Source: Burkholderia latens
GTDB taxonomy: Bacteria; Pseudomonadota; Gammaproteobacteria; Burkholderiales; Burkholderiaceae
Reading direction: 5' to 3'
Length of the DNA: 64,000 nt
Assembly: GCF_902499045.1 (NCBI RefSeq)
Contig: NZ_CABVPL010000009.1
Span: 109,249 to 173,248 of the forward strand
Shown: positions 9,081-18,217 of the stretch, piece after piece
Numbering within the stretch: the first letter of the stretch is position 1
Layout of the letters: each line of letters begins with the position of its first letter
Made by a program: the position numbers and the translations under genes
The notes under the pieces: generated by a model
What the model was told of the DNA's origin: nothing
Seen by the model: the letters and a program-made list of their open reading frames with translations, nothing else
The model's database searches: none

Positions 9081-9569
9081 ATGTCAGGACTGACTCATTT
9101 CGACGCCGCCGGCCACGCGCACATGGTCGACGTCGGCGGCAAGCAGGAAACGCAACGCATCGCGATCGCGCGCGGCACGATCCGGATGCTGCCCGCGACG
9201 TTCGCGCTGATCCGCGACGGCAAGGCGAAGAAAGGCGACGTGCTCGGCGTCGCGCGCATTGCCGCCATTCAGGGCGCGAAGCGCACCGCCGATCTCATTC
9301 CGCTGTGTCATCCGCTCGCGCTGACGCGCGTGGCCGTCGACTTCGAGCTCGACGACGCGCTGCCGGGCGTGCGCTGCATCGCGCAGGTCGAGACGTTCGG
9401 GCGAACCGGCGTCGAGATGGAAGCGCTGACGGCCGTGCAGGTCGGGCTGCTGACCGTGTACGACATGTGCAAGGCGGTGGATCGGGGAATGGTGATCACC
9501 GATGTGAGCGTCAGGGAGAAGCGCGGCGGGAAATCAGGGGACTGGAAGGCGGAGGATGCGGCGGGGTGA
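9081..9569 (+). CDS. moaC: Cyclic pyranopterin monophosphate synthase MoaC
   Basis: MoaC acts after MoaA in molybdenum-cofactor synthesis, converting the 3',8-cyclo-GTP intermediate to cyclic pyranopterin monophosphate in the cytosol. The 162-residue product contains the family signatures [17 protein letters not shown] at the N-terminus, [10 protein letters not shown] near residue 75 and [12 protein letters not shown] near 130 with the catalytic lysine. An RBS (CGGAGC) precedes ATG 9081. The other moa genes are not nearby in this window. It is divergent from the M48 protease gene with 241 bp between them. Confidence 0.96.
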   Translation: MSGLTHFDAAGHAHMVDVGGKQETQRIAIARGTIRMLPATFALIRDGKAKKGDVLGVARIAAIQGAKRTADLIPLCHPLALTRVAVDFELDDALPGVRCIAQVETFGRTGVEMEALTAVQVGLLTVYDMCKAVDRGMVITDVSVREKRGGKSGDWKAEDAAG

Positions 9570-9683
9570 GCAGCCGGCGGCTGCCGCCCGTAAATTCGGG
9601 ATAAAGCGGCTTATCTCATACAATTGCCGGATTCCGCACGAGAGAGCGTGCGACCAGCACAAATAAAACAGTGAGCCCTCGGG

Positions 9684-10100
9684 ATGAATTCGCAAGCGTC
9701 AAGAAGCGCGCTGCTGGCCGGACCGGTTCAGCACGAGCGCCTGTCACGTCTCGACAAGCCGCAAAACGGCGCGAGTCGCGACAACGGCCGCCGGGTGGGC
9801 GCGATTTCCACGTGGACCAACGACCATCCCGAGTCCGTGCGCCAACTGCGCACATTCGACGAGACGCCGAGGCTCGACAGCCTGAGCGTCGGTCGTAACG
9901 GCCTCCTGCTCGTCTACGCCACCGAGCCGAACTCGGGCAGCCGCGGCGGTGCGCCGATCGACCTCACGTTCACCAGCACCGATGCCGGCAAGTCGTGGGA
10001 TCACACCGCCGACAAGGTTGCACAAGGCGGCTACTTCGACGCGCAGACCAACACGCTGTACTGGCTGCACCCCTATACGCTGAAGAAGCGGACTTTCTGA
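9684..10100 (+). pseudogene. Asp-box (BNR) beta-propeller fragment, probable gene remnant
   Basis: A 138-residue open frame whose last 100 residues look like the end of a sialidase-like beta-propeller: it contains one clear Asp-box, STDAGKSW, followed by a strand-like segment ending WLHPYTLKKRTF. Propellers need several such blades, so this piece cannot fold alone. The first 40 residues are basic and low in pattern, with no signal peptide. It may be the 3' end of a lost gene or part of a small immunity-type protein. What remains is clearly coding-like; the pseudogene status is inferred. Confidence 0.5.
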
Positions 10101-10245
10101 TCGCGCACATGACGGCTGCATTGGCGCGAAAACCCGGTCAACACGGAAAGCACCGATTCCGACGGGTCGTGCCACGGCGACTTCATGATGCGTCATATCG
10201 GGCGCCCGGTCGGCAAGGCACCCGGCAGGCTGCTGGTGAAGCGAC

Positions 10246-10459
10246 ATGCGAAAAGGCAAACGATGGCTCTTGATCGCGGGATGCGCTCCTGTTCCACCGA
10301 TCGCCATTCTGATCGCCGCCAGATGCATTTGCCGTGGCCGCGTCCGCAGAATCGGACGCACCCGCGGCAGGACCTGCGCCGTGCCTCTCCATTGACTTCA
10401 GCCAGCTCCATGCGCAACCGGCCCATCCTCTTGCTACGACGAAAGACTCGATCCGATGA
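10246..10459 (+). pseudogene. Small exported protein broken by a one-base frameshift
   Basis: ATG 10246 opens a signal-peptide-like start (MRKGKRWLLIAGCA..., hydrophobic to residue 25). That frame then turns arginine-rich and stops at 10395. The adjacent frame from 10322 continues naturally with DAFAVAASAESDAPAAG, a good signal-peptidase region, and runs to TGA at 10457–10459. That stop overlaps the ATG of the next gene. Removing one base near 10321 would restore about 70 residues. The overlapped stop and start suggest the original was translationally coupled to the gene at 10456. A sequencing error cannot be excluded. Confidence 0.55.
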
Positions 10460-11664
10460 ATAAATCACTGCGTCGCGCCGCACTCGCGCTGTGCGTTGCC
10501 ACATCGCCGGCAGCCTTCGCCGGCAGCCCCTGCCCCGCCGCCGACACCGCCGCACGCGCCGCGCTCGACGCGCAACACCGCGTGCAACGCGTCCCGAACC
10601 CGCAAGGAGACGGCGGCGGCACCGTCGACGTTTCGCCGCCTTTGCGCGAGGCGCTTCGCGCCTACAAGCAAGCACTCGTGCGCGCGATCGACGCGCGCCT
10701 CGCGTGCAGCGACGAACACGTCGAACCGGCCGCACTGAAGCGCACGCTCGCGGCAACGCTCGGCGTCCCCGCCCAACCGGTCCAACCGTCCCAGCCGAAA
10801 CCCGGCGAATCGGCGTTCGGCCGCAACCCGGACGTCGACGTCACGCGCGACGGCACGTCCCGCCCGCTGCTGTTCGTACGCGCCGGCTTCGACATCGCAT
10901 GCGGCGACGACAACGTGCTCACCGCGTACGCGTGGGAAAACGGCGGCTGGCGGCGCGTACTGCGCTGGCAGGCCGACGACTACACGGACATCGGCGGCGC
11001 ATACGGCGGCGGCTTCTGGTTCGGCGCGTTGCCCGGCGGACAGGTGGCGGTCGTCCATGGCACGCCGTGGTGCTCGTCGCGCTGGAGCCGGTTCGGCGCG
11101 GACGTGATCGCGCCGGCCAACGGATCGGCCGCGCAACGCACGCTGTTCCACACCGCGCACGGCTACGTGATCGACGACGATGCGATCCGCTTCAAGGTGC
11201 GCGCCGACGGCTTCGAGTTGCGCACGACGGTCGGCTCGCTCGACGGCGACGTGATGACGCGGCCGGGTATCTTCCGCTATCGCGTCGACGGCGACACCGT
11301 GCAACGCGTGCAGCCGGCGGCAGCCAACGGACGCGATTTCGTCGACGAATGGCTGAAGGCGGACGACGCGCTCGCACGCGAATGGAGCGAACCTGCGGCC
11401 GCCGCGCCAGCACTGAAAGCCCGGCAAGCGTTCAACGCGGAAAGCAAGGCGCCCGATATCGGCTTCGCATACGGCCCGGTACGCGGCTGTTCCGACAGCA
11501 AGGATCGCTTCCAGGTCGAACTCGACCTGACGGGCAAGGGAGGGGAAACGGTCGCGCGTCGCTACGCGCTGATCCGCCAGGAGCGCAGCGGCTTCACGAT
11601 GCTCGCGCTACGCAATGCGTCCGAGCCCGCGTGTCGCGGCGCGGATCTGATGCCGCGGCATTGA
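10456..11664 (+). CDS. Secreted protein of unknown function
   Basis: A 402-residue protein with a clear signal peptide (positively charged MNKSLRRAA, hydrophobic core, cleavage near SPAAFAG). The mature part has several Cys (SPCPAADT, DIACGDDN, TPWCSSRW, VRGCSDS, EPACRG) that could form disulfides in the periplasm. Blocks such as YTDIGGAYGGGFWFGALPGGQ and TRPGIFRYRVDGDTVQRV look like beta-sheet. I do not recognise the family, and no enzyme motif is evident. The start overlaps the stop of the frameshifted small gene upstream, suggesting a former operon with it. Confidence 0.8.
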   Translation: MNKSLRRAALALCVATSPAAFAGSPCPAADTAARAALDAQHRVQRVPNPQGDGGGTVDVSPPLREALRAYKQALVRAIDARLACSDEHVEPAALKRTLAATLGVPAQPVQPSQPKPGESAFGRNPDVDVTRDGTSRPLLFVRAGFDIACGDDNVLTAYAWENGGWRRVLRWQADDYTDIGGAYGGGFWFGALPGGQVAVVHGTPWCSSRWSRFGADVIAPANGSAAQRTLFHTAHGYVIDDDAIRFKVRADGFELRTTVGSLDGDVMTRPGIFRYRVDGDTVQRVQPAAANGRDFVDEWLKADDALAREWSEPAAAAPALKARQAFNAESKAPDIGFAYGPVRGCSDSKDRFQVELDLTGKGGETVARRYALIRQERSGFTMLALRNASEPACRGADLMPRH

Positions 11665-11765
11665 ACGGCAACGGCAACCGCGCGGCGCGGCGGTGAAAGC
11701 GCACCGGACGACCAACGACGACGCGCGCGGCGCGTCATGGCGCGATCACCGCACCGGCCGCGCCG

Positions 11766-12116
11766 TCATTCGGCGCGCCGCGGCTCGAACACGAACGGTT
11801 GCGTGAGCAGGAACGGATTCGCGGTCGCGCCGGTCTGCGTGCAGGTCGCATGCGTCATCGCGTCGATGGCCGCGCGGTCCGCCGCCGCGTTGCGGCTGCT
11901 CGTCGTCACGGTCACGTTCTGTGCTTCGCCGGAAGTCGTCATCAACGCGCGCACGAGCACGGTGACCGGACGCGTGAGCGGCTTCGCGCTATCCGGGTAA
12001 ACTGCGCGCGGAATGTGGCAGGTCAGCCTGCTTTCCTGCGACGACGACAGCATCGCGCAGCCGGAAAACAGCACGGCGGCGGCGGGCAGGATCACGAGTG
12101 TGGAGCGAAGGGCCAT
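11766..12116 (-). CDS. Small lipoprotein with TonB-C-like domain
   Basis: A 116-residue lipoprotein. The lipobox is LFSGCAM, with the acylated Cys near residue 19. Its mature part (YPDSAKPLTRPVTVLVRALM, then GEAQNVTVTTSSRNAAADRAAIDAM and a final Cys) matches the alternating pattern of the TonB C-terminal fold: a proline-led strand, a regulatory-sounding loop and a helix of the type DRAAIDA. It lacks the transmembrane helix and ExbBD-linked part of a true TonB. Its job is unknown. Start ATG 12116 is the first residue of the signal peptide. It is convergent with the secreted protein gene. Confidence 0.78.
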   Translation of the reverse strand: MALRSTLVILPAAAVLFSGCAMLSSSQESRLTCHIPRAVYPDSAKPLTRPVTVLVRALMTTSGEAQNVTVTTSSRNAAADRAAIDAMTHATCTQTGATANPFLLTQPFVFEPRRAE

Positions 12117-12532
12117 GGTCGAATGTCGTTCTTCAGTACTGTTGCGGGCGAGCGCCACGCTGGCGGACGTGACGTGATTCGCCGCACCGCTTGCCTCGCC
12201 CCGCGCCGCGGCCATCGGACCGGCGCCCCGTTACGGCCGCGCGGCCAATGACTGCATCGGCCGCGATCCTGCTTGGCGGATCCCCGGATCTGCGGCCGCT
12301 GCGTTAGCTTGGGCCGAGCACGCCGTCCGGGTATGCGAACGCTTTCGCGCATTGTGCACGCGCCGCCGTTCCCGTGGCCGCGATTTGACAATGGTTGACG
12401 CGCATCGCGCCGGATTCCGCCGCTACCCGTTCTCAACGGGAAACAATCGCCGCTCCGTCAAAGGAGCCACCGTTCCCCCGCTTCGACACGCGACAACCCG
12501 CGCCGGAATTCCCCGCCCGGCGCCGCACCGCA
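12117..12532. other. Intergenic region without a recognisable gene
   Basis: 416 bp between the lipoprotein start and the end of pglL, both on the minus strand. The open frames here are arginine-rich and non-protein-like. The stretch presumably holds the lipoprotein promoter, but I see no strong -35/-10 pair, operator or terminator. Confidence 0.5.
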
Positions 12533-14311
12533 CTACTCCGAATCGTCTTCCGAGTCGTCGTCGTCCGCATCGGCCGGGACTTCGCCGTACTTTGCGACGA
12601 CCGCCGCCTTGAACGACTTCAGCGCCGGCTGCTGGTCGCACAGCTTGTACAACGACGCGAGCTGCTGCGGCCAGTCCTTCAACTCCTTCGCGAACACGTG
12701 CAGCCGCGCGACCGTGTCGAGCGCGTCGGCTTCGCGGCCGGCCAGCGCCTGCAGCGCCGCATAACGGCGCAGCACCGTCTCGCCGGGCAGCAGCGCGATC
12801 GCGCGCTCGTGCGCGGCAAGCTTGAGCGGCAGGTTGTCCGGCGAAATCGTCAGCAGCGTCGCCGCACCGTAATCGCCCCATGCGCCGAACAGCAGCGACG
12901 GCGCATCGCGGTACTGCGCGGCCGGATCGCTGCCGTAATACAGCACTTCCGCGCGCTGGTAGTCGCGCAGCACCGGCACCGCCGCCAGCACGCCGCCGAC
13001 CGACAGCACCGCGAACAGCCCGAACGCCGCGCGGCCCGGCAGGATGCGCAGCGGCTTCACGTCGAGCAGGCCGATCACGAACATCGCCGGCAGCAGGAAG
13101 AACATGTATTGCTGCGGATATTCGACGAGCGCATGCATCAGCAGGATGCCGATCAGCGCGAAGCCGAACACGCGCGTGCTCGACTGCGGCGCACGCACGG
13201 CGCGCACGAACCACGTCACGAGCGCGACGACGAGCACGCCGAGGCCCACGATGCCGGACTTCGCGAGCAGGTCGATGAAGATGTCGTGCGAGTTGTTCGC
13301 TATCTCCACCCCGCCGAGCGCGCGCGCCAGCGCGAACTGGTGCGACGGAAACTCGCCCCAGCCGACGCCGAGCAGCGGATGCTCGCGGAACATCGCGAGC
13401 CCGTACTTCCACAGCGCTAGGCGCGGTGCGATCTGCCCTGCGTCGCGCATTCGCTCGGCCGCCGACTCCGCGAGGCCGAGATGGAAATGCACGTTGGCCC
13501 AGCGCACCGCGACGTTGACCGCGACGAACACCACGGCGAGCACGACCGGAATCAGCCATGCACGGCGATTGCCTGGCGCGCGGCGCGACTCCAGCCATGC
13601 CATCCAGAAGCCCGCGACCACCATCACCGCGACCTGCAGCCACGGGCCGCGCGACACAGTCAGCGCGAGGCCGGCCGACAGCACGATCGACAGCGCGAGC
13701 CATGCCCACACCGCGAGGCGGCGTGTCTGCACCAGATACAACGCGCCCGCGAGCGCGAACGCGATATAGCTCGCCAGGTGGTTCGCCTGCGCCATGTTGC
13801 CGTACGGGCGGCGATCGACCGTGATGTTGTACACGACGACGAACGGCGACACCGCGGACTCGAGATGGAACAGCTGGACGACCTGGCTCGCGACCGCGAA
13901 CACCCCGCCGACGAGCAGCGCGCCGGCCATCATCCGCGCGGCAGCTTCGACGAGCCCTTCGCGCGCCAGCGTATAGCCGGCCTGCATCGCGACCAGCGCA
14001 GCGGCCAGATAGCCGACCGCGAGCCAGTTCATCGACGGCACCTTCAGCGGCATCAGCACGACCTGCGCGATCAGCACCGCGGCGAACCCGAGCGGTGCGA
14101 CGAACGCGGCCGGCGCGGCGAACGGCTGCGCCGGGCGGCCCGTGCGCGCGAGCAGCACGACGGAAAGCCCCACCAGCAGGTACAGCACCAGCGCGGCAAA
14201 TTCGGAATAGAAGGTCGGGATCGGATACGTGTGATTCGTGATCGCATACGGCACGATCAGGGCGACAGCCAGCGCAACGAGCGGCAACGAGCGGGAAAAA
14301 GTAGAAGGCAT
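12533..14311 (-). CDS. pglL: PglL-family protein O-oligosaccharyltransferase
   Basis: A 592-residue polytopic inner-membrane protein of the Wzy/WaaL/PglL superfamily. About a dozen membrane segments occupy residues 1–440. The large periplasmic loop contains WGEFPSHQFALARALGG and the signature NNSHDIFIDLLAKSGIVGLG, whose His is typical of the catalytic loop in these transferases. A soluble C-terminal region (residues 440–592) ends in acidic DDDDSEDDSE, matching the Wzy_C_2-type extension of PglL. Such enzymes move lipid-linked oligosaccharide to Ser/Thr of exported proteins; a PglL is known in B. cenocepacia. Position directly downstream of the pilin gene supports this over O-antigen ligase. 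Start ATG 14311. Confidence 0.9.
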   Translation of the reverse strand: MPSTFSRSLPLVALAVALIVPYAITNHTYPIPTFYSEFAALVLYLLVGLSVVLLARTGRPAQPFAAPAAFVAPLGFAAVLIAQVVLMPLKVPSMNWLAVGYLAAALVAMQAGYTLAREGLVEAAARMMAGALLVGGVFAVASQVVQLFHLESAVSPFVVVYNITVDRRPYGNMAQANHLASYIAFALAGALYLVQTRRLAVWAWLALSIVLSAGLALTVSRGPWLQVAVMVVAGFWMAWLESRRAPGNRRAWLIPVVLAVVFVAVNVAVRWANVHFHLGLAESAAERMRDAGQIAPRLALWKYGLAMFREHPLLGVGWGEFPSHQFALARALGGVEIANNSHDIFIDLLAKSGIVGLGVLVVALVTWFVRAVRAPQSSTRVFGFALIGILLMHALVEYPQQYMFFLLPAMFVIGLLDVKPLRILPGRAAFGLFAVLSVGGVLAAVPVLRDYQRAEVLYYGSDPAAQYRDAPSLLFGAWGDYGAATLLTISPDNLPLKLAAHERAIALLPGETVLRRYAALQALAGREADALDTVARLHVFAKELKDWPQQLASLYKLCDQQPALKSFKAAVVAKYGEVPADADDDDSEDDSE

Positions 14312-14476
14312 GAGCGAACCGGATGTCAGCAACCGGCGCACTATACAAAACTTTCCCCGCTCTGTGCGGCCGCCGTCGTGCCGCCTCGCGACGCGGCCGG
14401 CCCCGCGCGAGCGGCGCGCCGAGCCGCATGAGCCGCCTCGCGCGCACCGCGCGGCACCGGCTGCCCGCCGCCGATC

Positions 14477-15073
14477 CTACGCGCGGCATTCCGCCGGCGC
14501 ATATTTCGCGGGCAACGTCGCGGCCTCCGTCGGCAACGGGCCTGCTCCGGGCGCCGGCAGCGACGACGCGGTCTTGCCGGAGGCAAAACATTCCCACGCG
14601 ATCGCACCGGCCTGCATCGCGCCCTTTTTGAGCGGCACGCGCGCGGTCGGCGCGTCGGCCTTGTCCGGCGCGGACGGCACCAGCACGAGCGTGTTCGCGC
14701 CCGCCGCGGCGACGCGTGCGGTGAACGTCACCGTGATCTGGCCGGTGTCGCCGTCGATCGCGACGGATTCGACGTTGCGGGTGCCGGCCGGCGGGCTGTA
14801 GCCGCCGTCGAGCCCCGCGCCGCTCGCGGCGTTGTCGGCGACCGCGAGCCGTGCGGACGATGCGAGCGCGAGCCCCTCGCCGACGCGCGACCGCGCGAGG
14901 TAATCCTGATAAGCGGGAATCGCGTACGCCGCGATCACGCCGACGATCGCGAGCACGATCATCAGCTCGATCAGCGTGAAGCCGGCCGGCCGCAAGCGCC
15001 GCGCCGGCCGGCGCGCGTGCCGCAGACCGGCGGCGATGCGACGAAACAGGGAAAGGGAAAAAGCTTCGAACAT
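14477..15073 (-). CDS. pilA: Type IV pilin (PilA-like) with unusually long leader
   Basis: A 198-residue prepilin. The processing motif [25 protein letters not shown] carries the PilD-recognised Gly, mature Phe1 and Glu5, followed by the hydrophobic assembly helix and the usual [16 protein letters not shown]. The globular part ends with Cys in WECFASG and AECRA, a possible disulfide loop. From ATG 15073, which has GGAG upstream, the leader is 31 residues, far longer than the 5–10 of type IVa pilins; a TTG at 14995 would give a 5-residue leader but lacks an RBS. pglL lies downstream on the same strand, so the pilin may be glycosylated. Confidence 0.9.
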   Translation of the reverse strand: MFEAFSLSLFRRIAAGLRHARRPARRLRPAGFTLIELMIVLAIVGVIAAYAIPAYQDYLARSRVGEGLALASSARLAVADNAASGAGLDGGYSPPAGTRNVESVAIDGDTGQITVTFTARVAAAGANTLVLVPSAPDKADAPTARVPLKKGAMQAGAIAWECFASGKTASSLPAPGAGPLPTEAATLPAKYAPAECRA

Positions 15074-15090
15074 GACTGGCTCCGGAAACG

Positions 15091-15119
15091 AAAAACGCCT
15101 GCCGAATCAGGCAGGCGTT
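15091..15119 (-). terminator. Intrinsic terminator after the TerC gene
   Basis: Ten-base complementary arms AACGCCTGCC (15094–15103) and GGCAGGCGTT (15110–15119) enclose six bases. Read on the minus strand the hairpin is followed by a run of T, completing a Rho-independent terminator for terC and separating it from pilA. Confidence 0.85.
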
Positions 15120-15170
15120 TCGATCGTAGCCAGCAGGCCTCGAACCCGGCAGTCGGCCGGACGGCCAACA

Positions 15171-15875
15171 TCAATGCGCGTGCGGGACGGCGCGGCGGCG
15201 ACGCAGCGCATAACCGGCCGCGACGACGAACAGCGCGCCGGCGATGCTCGCGCCGTAGACGGCAGCCGGCGTATCGAGCACCGGCCAGCGATCGCCGACC
15301 GGGTCGTGCACCATCAGCCCGCCCGCGATCCAGCCGAGCAGCCCCGCGCCGAGCGCGACGACGATCGGGAACCGGTCGAGCAGCTTCAGCACCAGCGTGC
15401 TGCCCCACACGATGATCGGCACGCTCACGACGAGCCCGAAGATCACGAGCGCCAGCCGGTGCGACGGATCGGCCTGCTCGGCCGCGCCGGCGATCGCGAT
15501 CACGTTGTCGAGGCTCATCACCGCGTCGGCGATCACGATCGTCTTCACGGCATCCCACAGCCGGTCGGCCGGCTTCACGTTGTCGTGCGCATCGGCGTCC
15601 GGCGCCATCAGCTTGATGCCGATCCACAGCAGCAGCAGGCCGCCGCCGAACTTCAGGAACGGCACGTCGAGCAGCACGACCGCGAACGCGATCAGCGCGA
15701 CGCGCAGCAGGATCGCGCCGGCGGTGCCCCATACGACGCCGCGCAGCCGCTGGTTGGCCGGCAGGTTGCGGCACGCGAGCGCGATCACGACCGCGTTGTC
15801 GCCGCCGAGCAGGATGTCGATGATGACGATCTGGAATACGGCGCCCCAGTGCAGCGACGTCAGGAATTCAAGCAT
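15171..15875 (-). CDS. TerC-family integral membrane protein
   Basis: A 234-residue polytopic inner-membrane protein of the TerC/YjbE family. Family hallmarks are IIDILLGGDNAVVIALA near residue 20 and IADAVMSLDNVIAIAG near residue 118; these paired acidic motifs sit in membrane helices and are thought to bind metal ions, in several bacteria manganese. The C-terminus is basic (LRRRRAVPHAH). Start ATG 15875 begins MLEFLTSLHW. It is the only gene between two terminators, so it is monocistronic. Some members support metalloprotein loading during secretion; the role here is not shown. Confidence 0.9.
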   Translation of the reverse strand: MLEFLTSLHWGAVFQIVIIDILLGGDNAVVIALACRNLPANQRLRGVVWGTAGAILLRVALIAFAVVLLDVPFLKFGGGLLLLWIGIKLMAPDADAHDNVKPADRLWDAVKTIVIADAVMSLDNVIAIAGAAEQADPSHRLALVIFGLVVSVPIIVWGSTLVLKLLDRFPIVVALGAGLLGWIAGGLMVHDPVGDRWPVLDTPAAVYGASIAGALFVVAAGYALRRRRAVPHAH

Positions 15876-15981
15876 GAGTGGTATCGGATGGAGGAACGGA
15901 AGTCTGGCGGGCGGCCCGCTTCGTCGCCGGCGCATGCGTCGCGCATGGCCGGTGCTTACAAATTCATTGCGCGAGCATAAC

Positions 15982-16010
15982 AAAAAACGCCGGCAGAGCC
16001 GGCGTTTTTT
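15982..16010 (-). terminator. Strong bidirectional terminator after sucCD
   Basis: AAAAAACGCCGGC (15982–15994) and its exact 13-base complement (15998–16010) enclose a three-base loop. Flanking A and T runs make it functional on either strand. It ends the sucCD transcript on the minus strand. Confidence 0.92.
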
Positions 16011-16031
16011 GCAGGACGAACCGCGGGGAAA

Positions 16032-16913
16032 TTACAGCGCCTTCTTCAGCAGACGGCCCATTTCCGACGGGTTGCGCGTGACGGTGATGCCGCACGCTTC
16101 CATGATTTCCAGCTTCGCTTCGGCCGTGTCCGCACCGCCCGAGATCAGCGCGCCGGCGTGGCCCATGCGCTTGCCCGGAGGCGCCGTGACGCCAGCGATG
16201 AAGCCGACGACCGGCTTCTTCATGTTGTCCTTGATCCACTCGGCCGCGTTGGCTTCGTCCGGACCGCCGATTTCACCGATCATCACGACCGCATCCGTAT
16301 CCGGATCGTCGTTGAACATCTTCATCACGTCGATGTGCTTCAGACCGTTGATCGGGTCGCCGCCGATGCCGACTGCCGACGACTGGCCGAGGCCCAGCGC
16401 CGTCAGCTGCGCAACGGCTTCATACGTCAGCGTGCCCGAACGCGACACGACGCCGATGCGGCCCTTGCGGTGGATGTGACCCGGCATGATGCCGATCTTC
16501 AGCTCGTCCGGCGTGATCGTGCCCGGGCAGTTCGGCCCGAGCAGCAGCGTCTTGCGGCCTTCGCGACGCATGCGGTCCTTCACTTCGATCATGTCGCGGA
16601 CCGGGATGCCTTCCGTGATGCAGATCGCGAGATCGAGGTCGGCTTCGACCGCTTCCCAGATCGCGGCCGCGGCGCCTGCCGGCGGAACGTAGATGACCGA
16701 CACGGTCGCGCCGGTTTCGGCCTTCGCTTCCTTGACGCTCGCGTAGATCGGAATGCCTTCGAAGTCTTCACCGGCCTTCTTCGGGTTCACGCCCGCGACG
16801 AATGCCTCGCGGCCGTTTGCGTATTCACGGCAGGCGCGCGTGTGGAACTGACCGGTCTTGCCGGTAATGCCCTGCGTGATGACCTTCGTGTCCTTGTTGA
16901 TCAGAATCGACAT
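16032..16913 (-). CDS. sucD: Succinyl-CoA synthetase alpha subunit
   Basis: The 293-residue alpha subunit of the TCA-cycle enzyme that converts succinyl-CoA to succinate with substrate-level phosphorylation. The CoA-binding Rossmann part has KVITQGITGKTGQFHT (residues about 9–24) and PNCPGTITPDE; the phosphohistidine region is GKRMGHAGALISGG, with His near 245. Start ATG 16913 (MSILINKDTK) matches the family; upstream frame is open but non-homologous. sucC lies directly upstream with a 69-bp gap, and a strong terminator follows, giving a sucC–sucD operon. Confidence 0.97.
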   Translation of the reverse strand: MSILINKDTKVITQGITGKTGQFHTRACREYANGREAFVAGVNPKKAGEDFEGIPIYASVKEAKAETGATVSVIYVPPAGAAAAIWEAVEADLDLAICITEGIPVRDMIEVKDRMRREGRKTLLLGPNCPGTITPDELKIGIMPGHIHRKGRIGVVSRSGTLTYEAVAQLTALGLGQSSAVGIGGDPINGLKHIDVMKMFNDDPDTDAVVMIGEIGGPDEANAAEWIKDNMKKPVVGFIAGVTAPPGKRMGHAGALISGGADTAEAKLEIMEACGITVTRNPSEMGRLLKKAL

Positions 16914-16982
16914 GTATTTTGACCTCTGTTCGATTGGCGTCGCGTGCAAACCGCGCCGCCATACGTGTTCATTAGCGCGTGC

Positions 16983-18149
16983 TTACTTGCCTGCGGCAGC
17001 CGCGACGACCTTCTGCGCGGCTTCTTCCATGCTGTCCGCCGAGATGATCGGCAGGCCGGAATCGGCCAGCATCTTCTTGCCGAGGTCCTCGTTCGTGCCC
17101 TTCATGCGCACGACGAGCGGCACGTTCAGGTTCACGGCCTTCGAACCGGCGATCACGCCTTCCGCGATCACGTCGCAGCGCATGATGCCGCCGAAGATGT
17201 TCACGAGAATCGCCTTCAGGCCCGGGTTCTTCAGCATCAGCTTGAACGCTTCCGTGACCTTCTCGGTGGTCGCGCCACCGCCGACGTCCAGGAAGTTCGC
17301 CGGCTCGCCGCCGAACAGCTTGATGGTGTCCATCGTCGCCATCGCGAGGCCTGCGCCGTTCACGAGACAGCCGATGTTGCCGTCGAGCGAGATGTACGCG
17401 AGGTCGAACTTCGACGCTTCGATTTCAGCCGGATCTTCTTCGTCCAGATCGCGGTACGCGACGATTTCCGGGTGACGGAACAGCGCGTTCGAGTCGAAGT
17501 TGAACTTCGCGTCGAGTGCGATGACCTTGCCGTCGCCGGACACGTTCAGCGGGTTGATTTCGGCCAGCGATGCGTCGGTTTCCCAGAACGCCTTGTACAG
17601 GCCTTGCAGGATCGCGCGCGCTTGCGGAATCGAAGCAGCCGGCACGCCGATCTTCGCGGCGAGGTCGTCCGCCTGCGCGTCGAGCAGGCCCGTCGACGGC
17701 TCGACGATGACCTTGTGGATCAGTTCCGGGTGCTTTTCGGCGACTTCTTCGATGTCCATGCCGCCTTCGCTCGAACCCATCAGCACGATCTTCTGCGACA
17801 CGCGATCGACGACGAGGCTCACATACAGTTCCTGCTTGATGTCGGCGCCTTCTTCGATCATCAGACGGTTAACCTTCTGGCCTTCCGGACCGGTCTGGTG
17901 CGTGACGAGCTGCATGCCGAGGATCTGGCTCGCGTATTCGCGCACCTGCTCGATCGACTTCGCCACCTTCACGCCGCCGCCCTTGCCACGGCCGCCCGCG
18001 TGAATCTGAGCCTTCACGACCCATACCGGGCCGCCAAGCTCTTCCGCCACCTTGACGGCCTCGTCAACCGAGAACGCCGGCTTGCCGCGCGGTACCGCGA
18101 CTCCGAATTTCCGCAGGATTTCCTTACCCTGGTACTCGTGAATCTTCAT
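16983..18149 (-). CDS. sucC: Succinyl-CoA synthetase beta subunit
   Basis: The 388-residue beta subunit, carrying the ATP-grasp nucleotide site and the succinate specificity region. [17 protein letters not shown] opens it, the glycine-rich ATP loop [13 protein letters not shown] is near residues 52–64, and the later [18 protein letters not shown] and [17 protein letters not shown] blocks belong to the CoA-ligase domain contacting SucD. Length equals that of E. coli SucC. It lies 68 bp after the DUF2889-type gene on the same strand; a promoter could fit there, so shared transcription with that gene is uncertain. Confidence 0.97.
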   Translation of the reverse strand: MKIHEYQGKEILRKFGVAVPRGKPAFSVDEAVKVAEELGGPVWVVKAQIHAGGRGKGGGVKVAKSIEQVREYASQILGMQLVTHQTGPEGQKVNRLMIEEGADIKQELYVSLVVDRVSQKIVLMGSSEGGMDIEEVAEKHPELIHKVIVEPSTGLLDAQADDLAAKIGVPAASIPQARAILQGLYKAFWETDASLAEINPLNVSGDGKVIALDAKFNFDSNALFRHPEIVAYRDLDEEDPAEIEASKFDLAYISLDGNIGCLVNGAGLAMATMDTIKLFGGEPANFLDVGGGATTEKVTEAFKLMLKNPGLKAILVNIFGGIMRCDVIAEGVIAGSKAVNLNVPLVVRMKGTNEDLGKKMLADSGLPIISADSMEEAAQKVVAAAAGK

Positions 18150-18217
18150 GCGTGATTCCCTTCAGTCTGAGAGTTGGATGAAAAATCGCTTAAGACGCTT
18201 CTTCGAATGATTTCCGT

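Noticed and set aside
10183-10756. Minus-strand Arg-rich frames over the broken small gene
   Set aside because: Composition is that of antisense high-GC sequence; the plus-strand frames have a signal peptide and a coupled stop and start.
13481-14431. Plus-strand open frame inside pglL
   Set aside because: Arg/His/Gln-rich translation opposite a well-defined membrane protein; no start context or recognisable motif.
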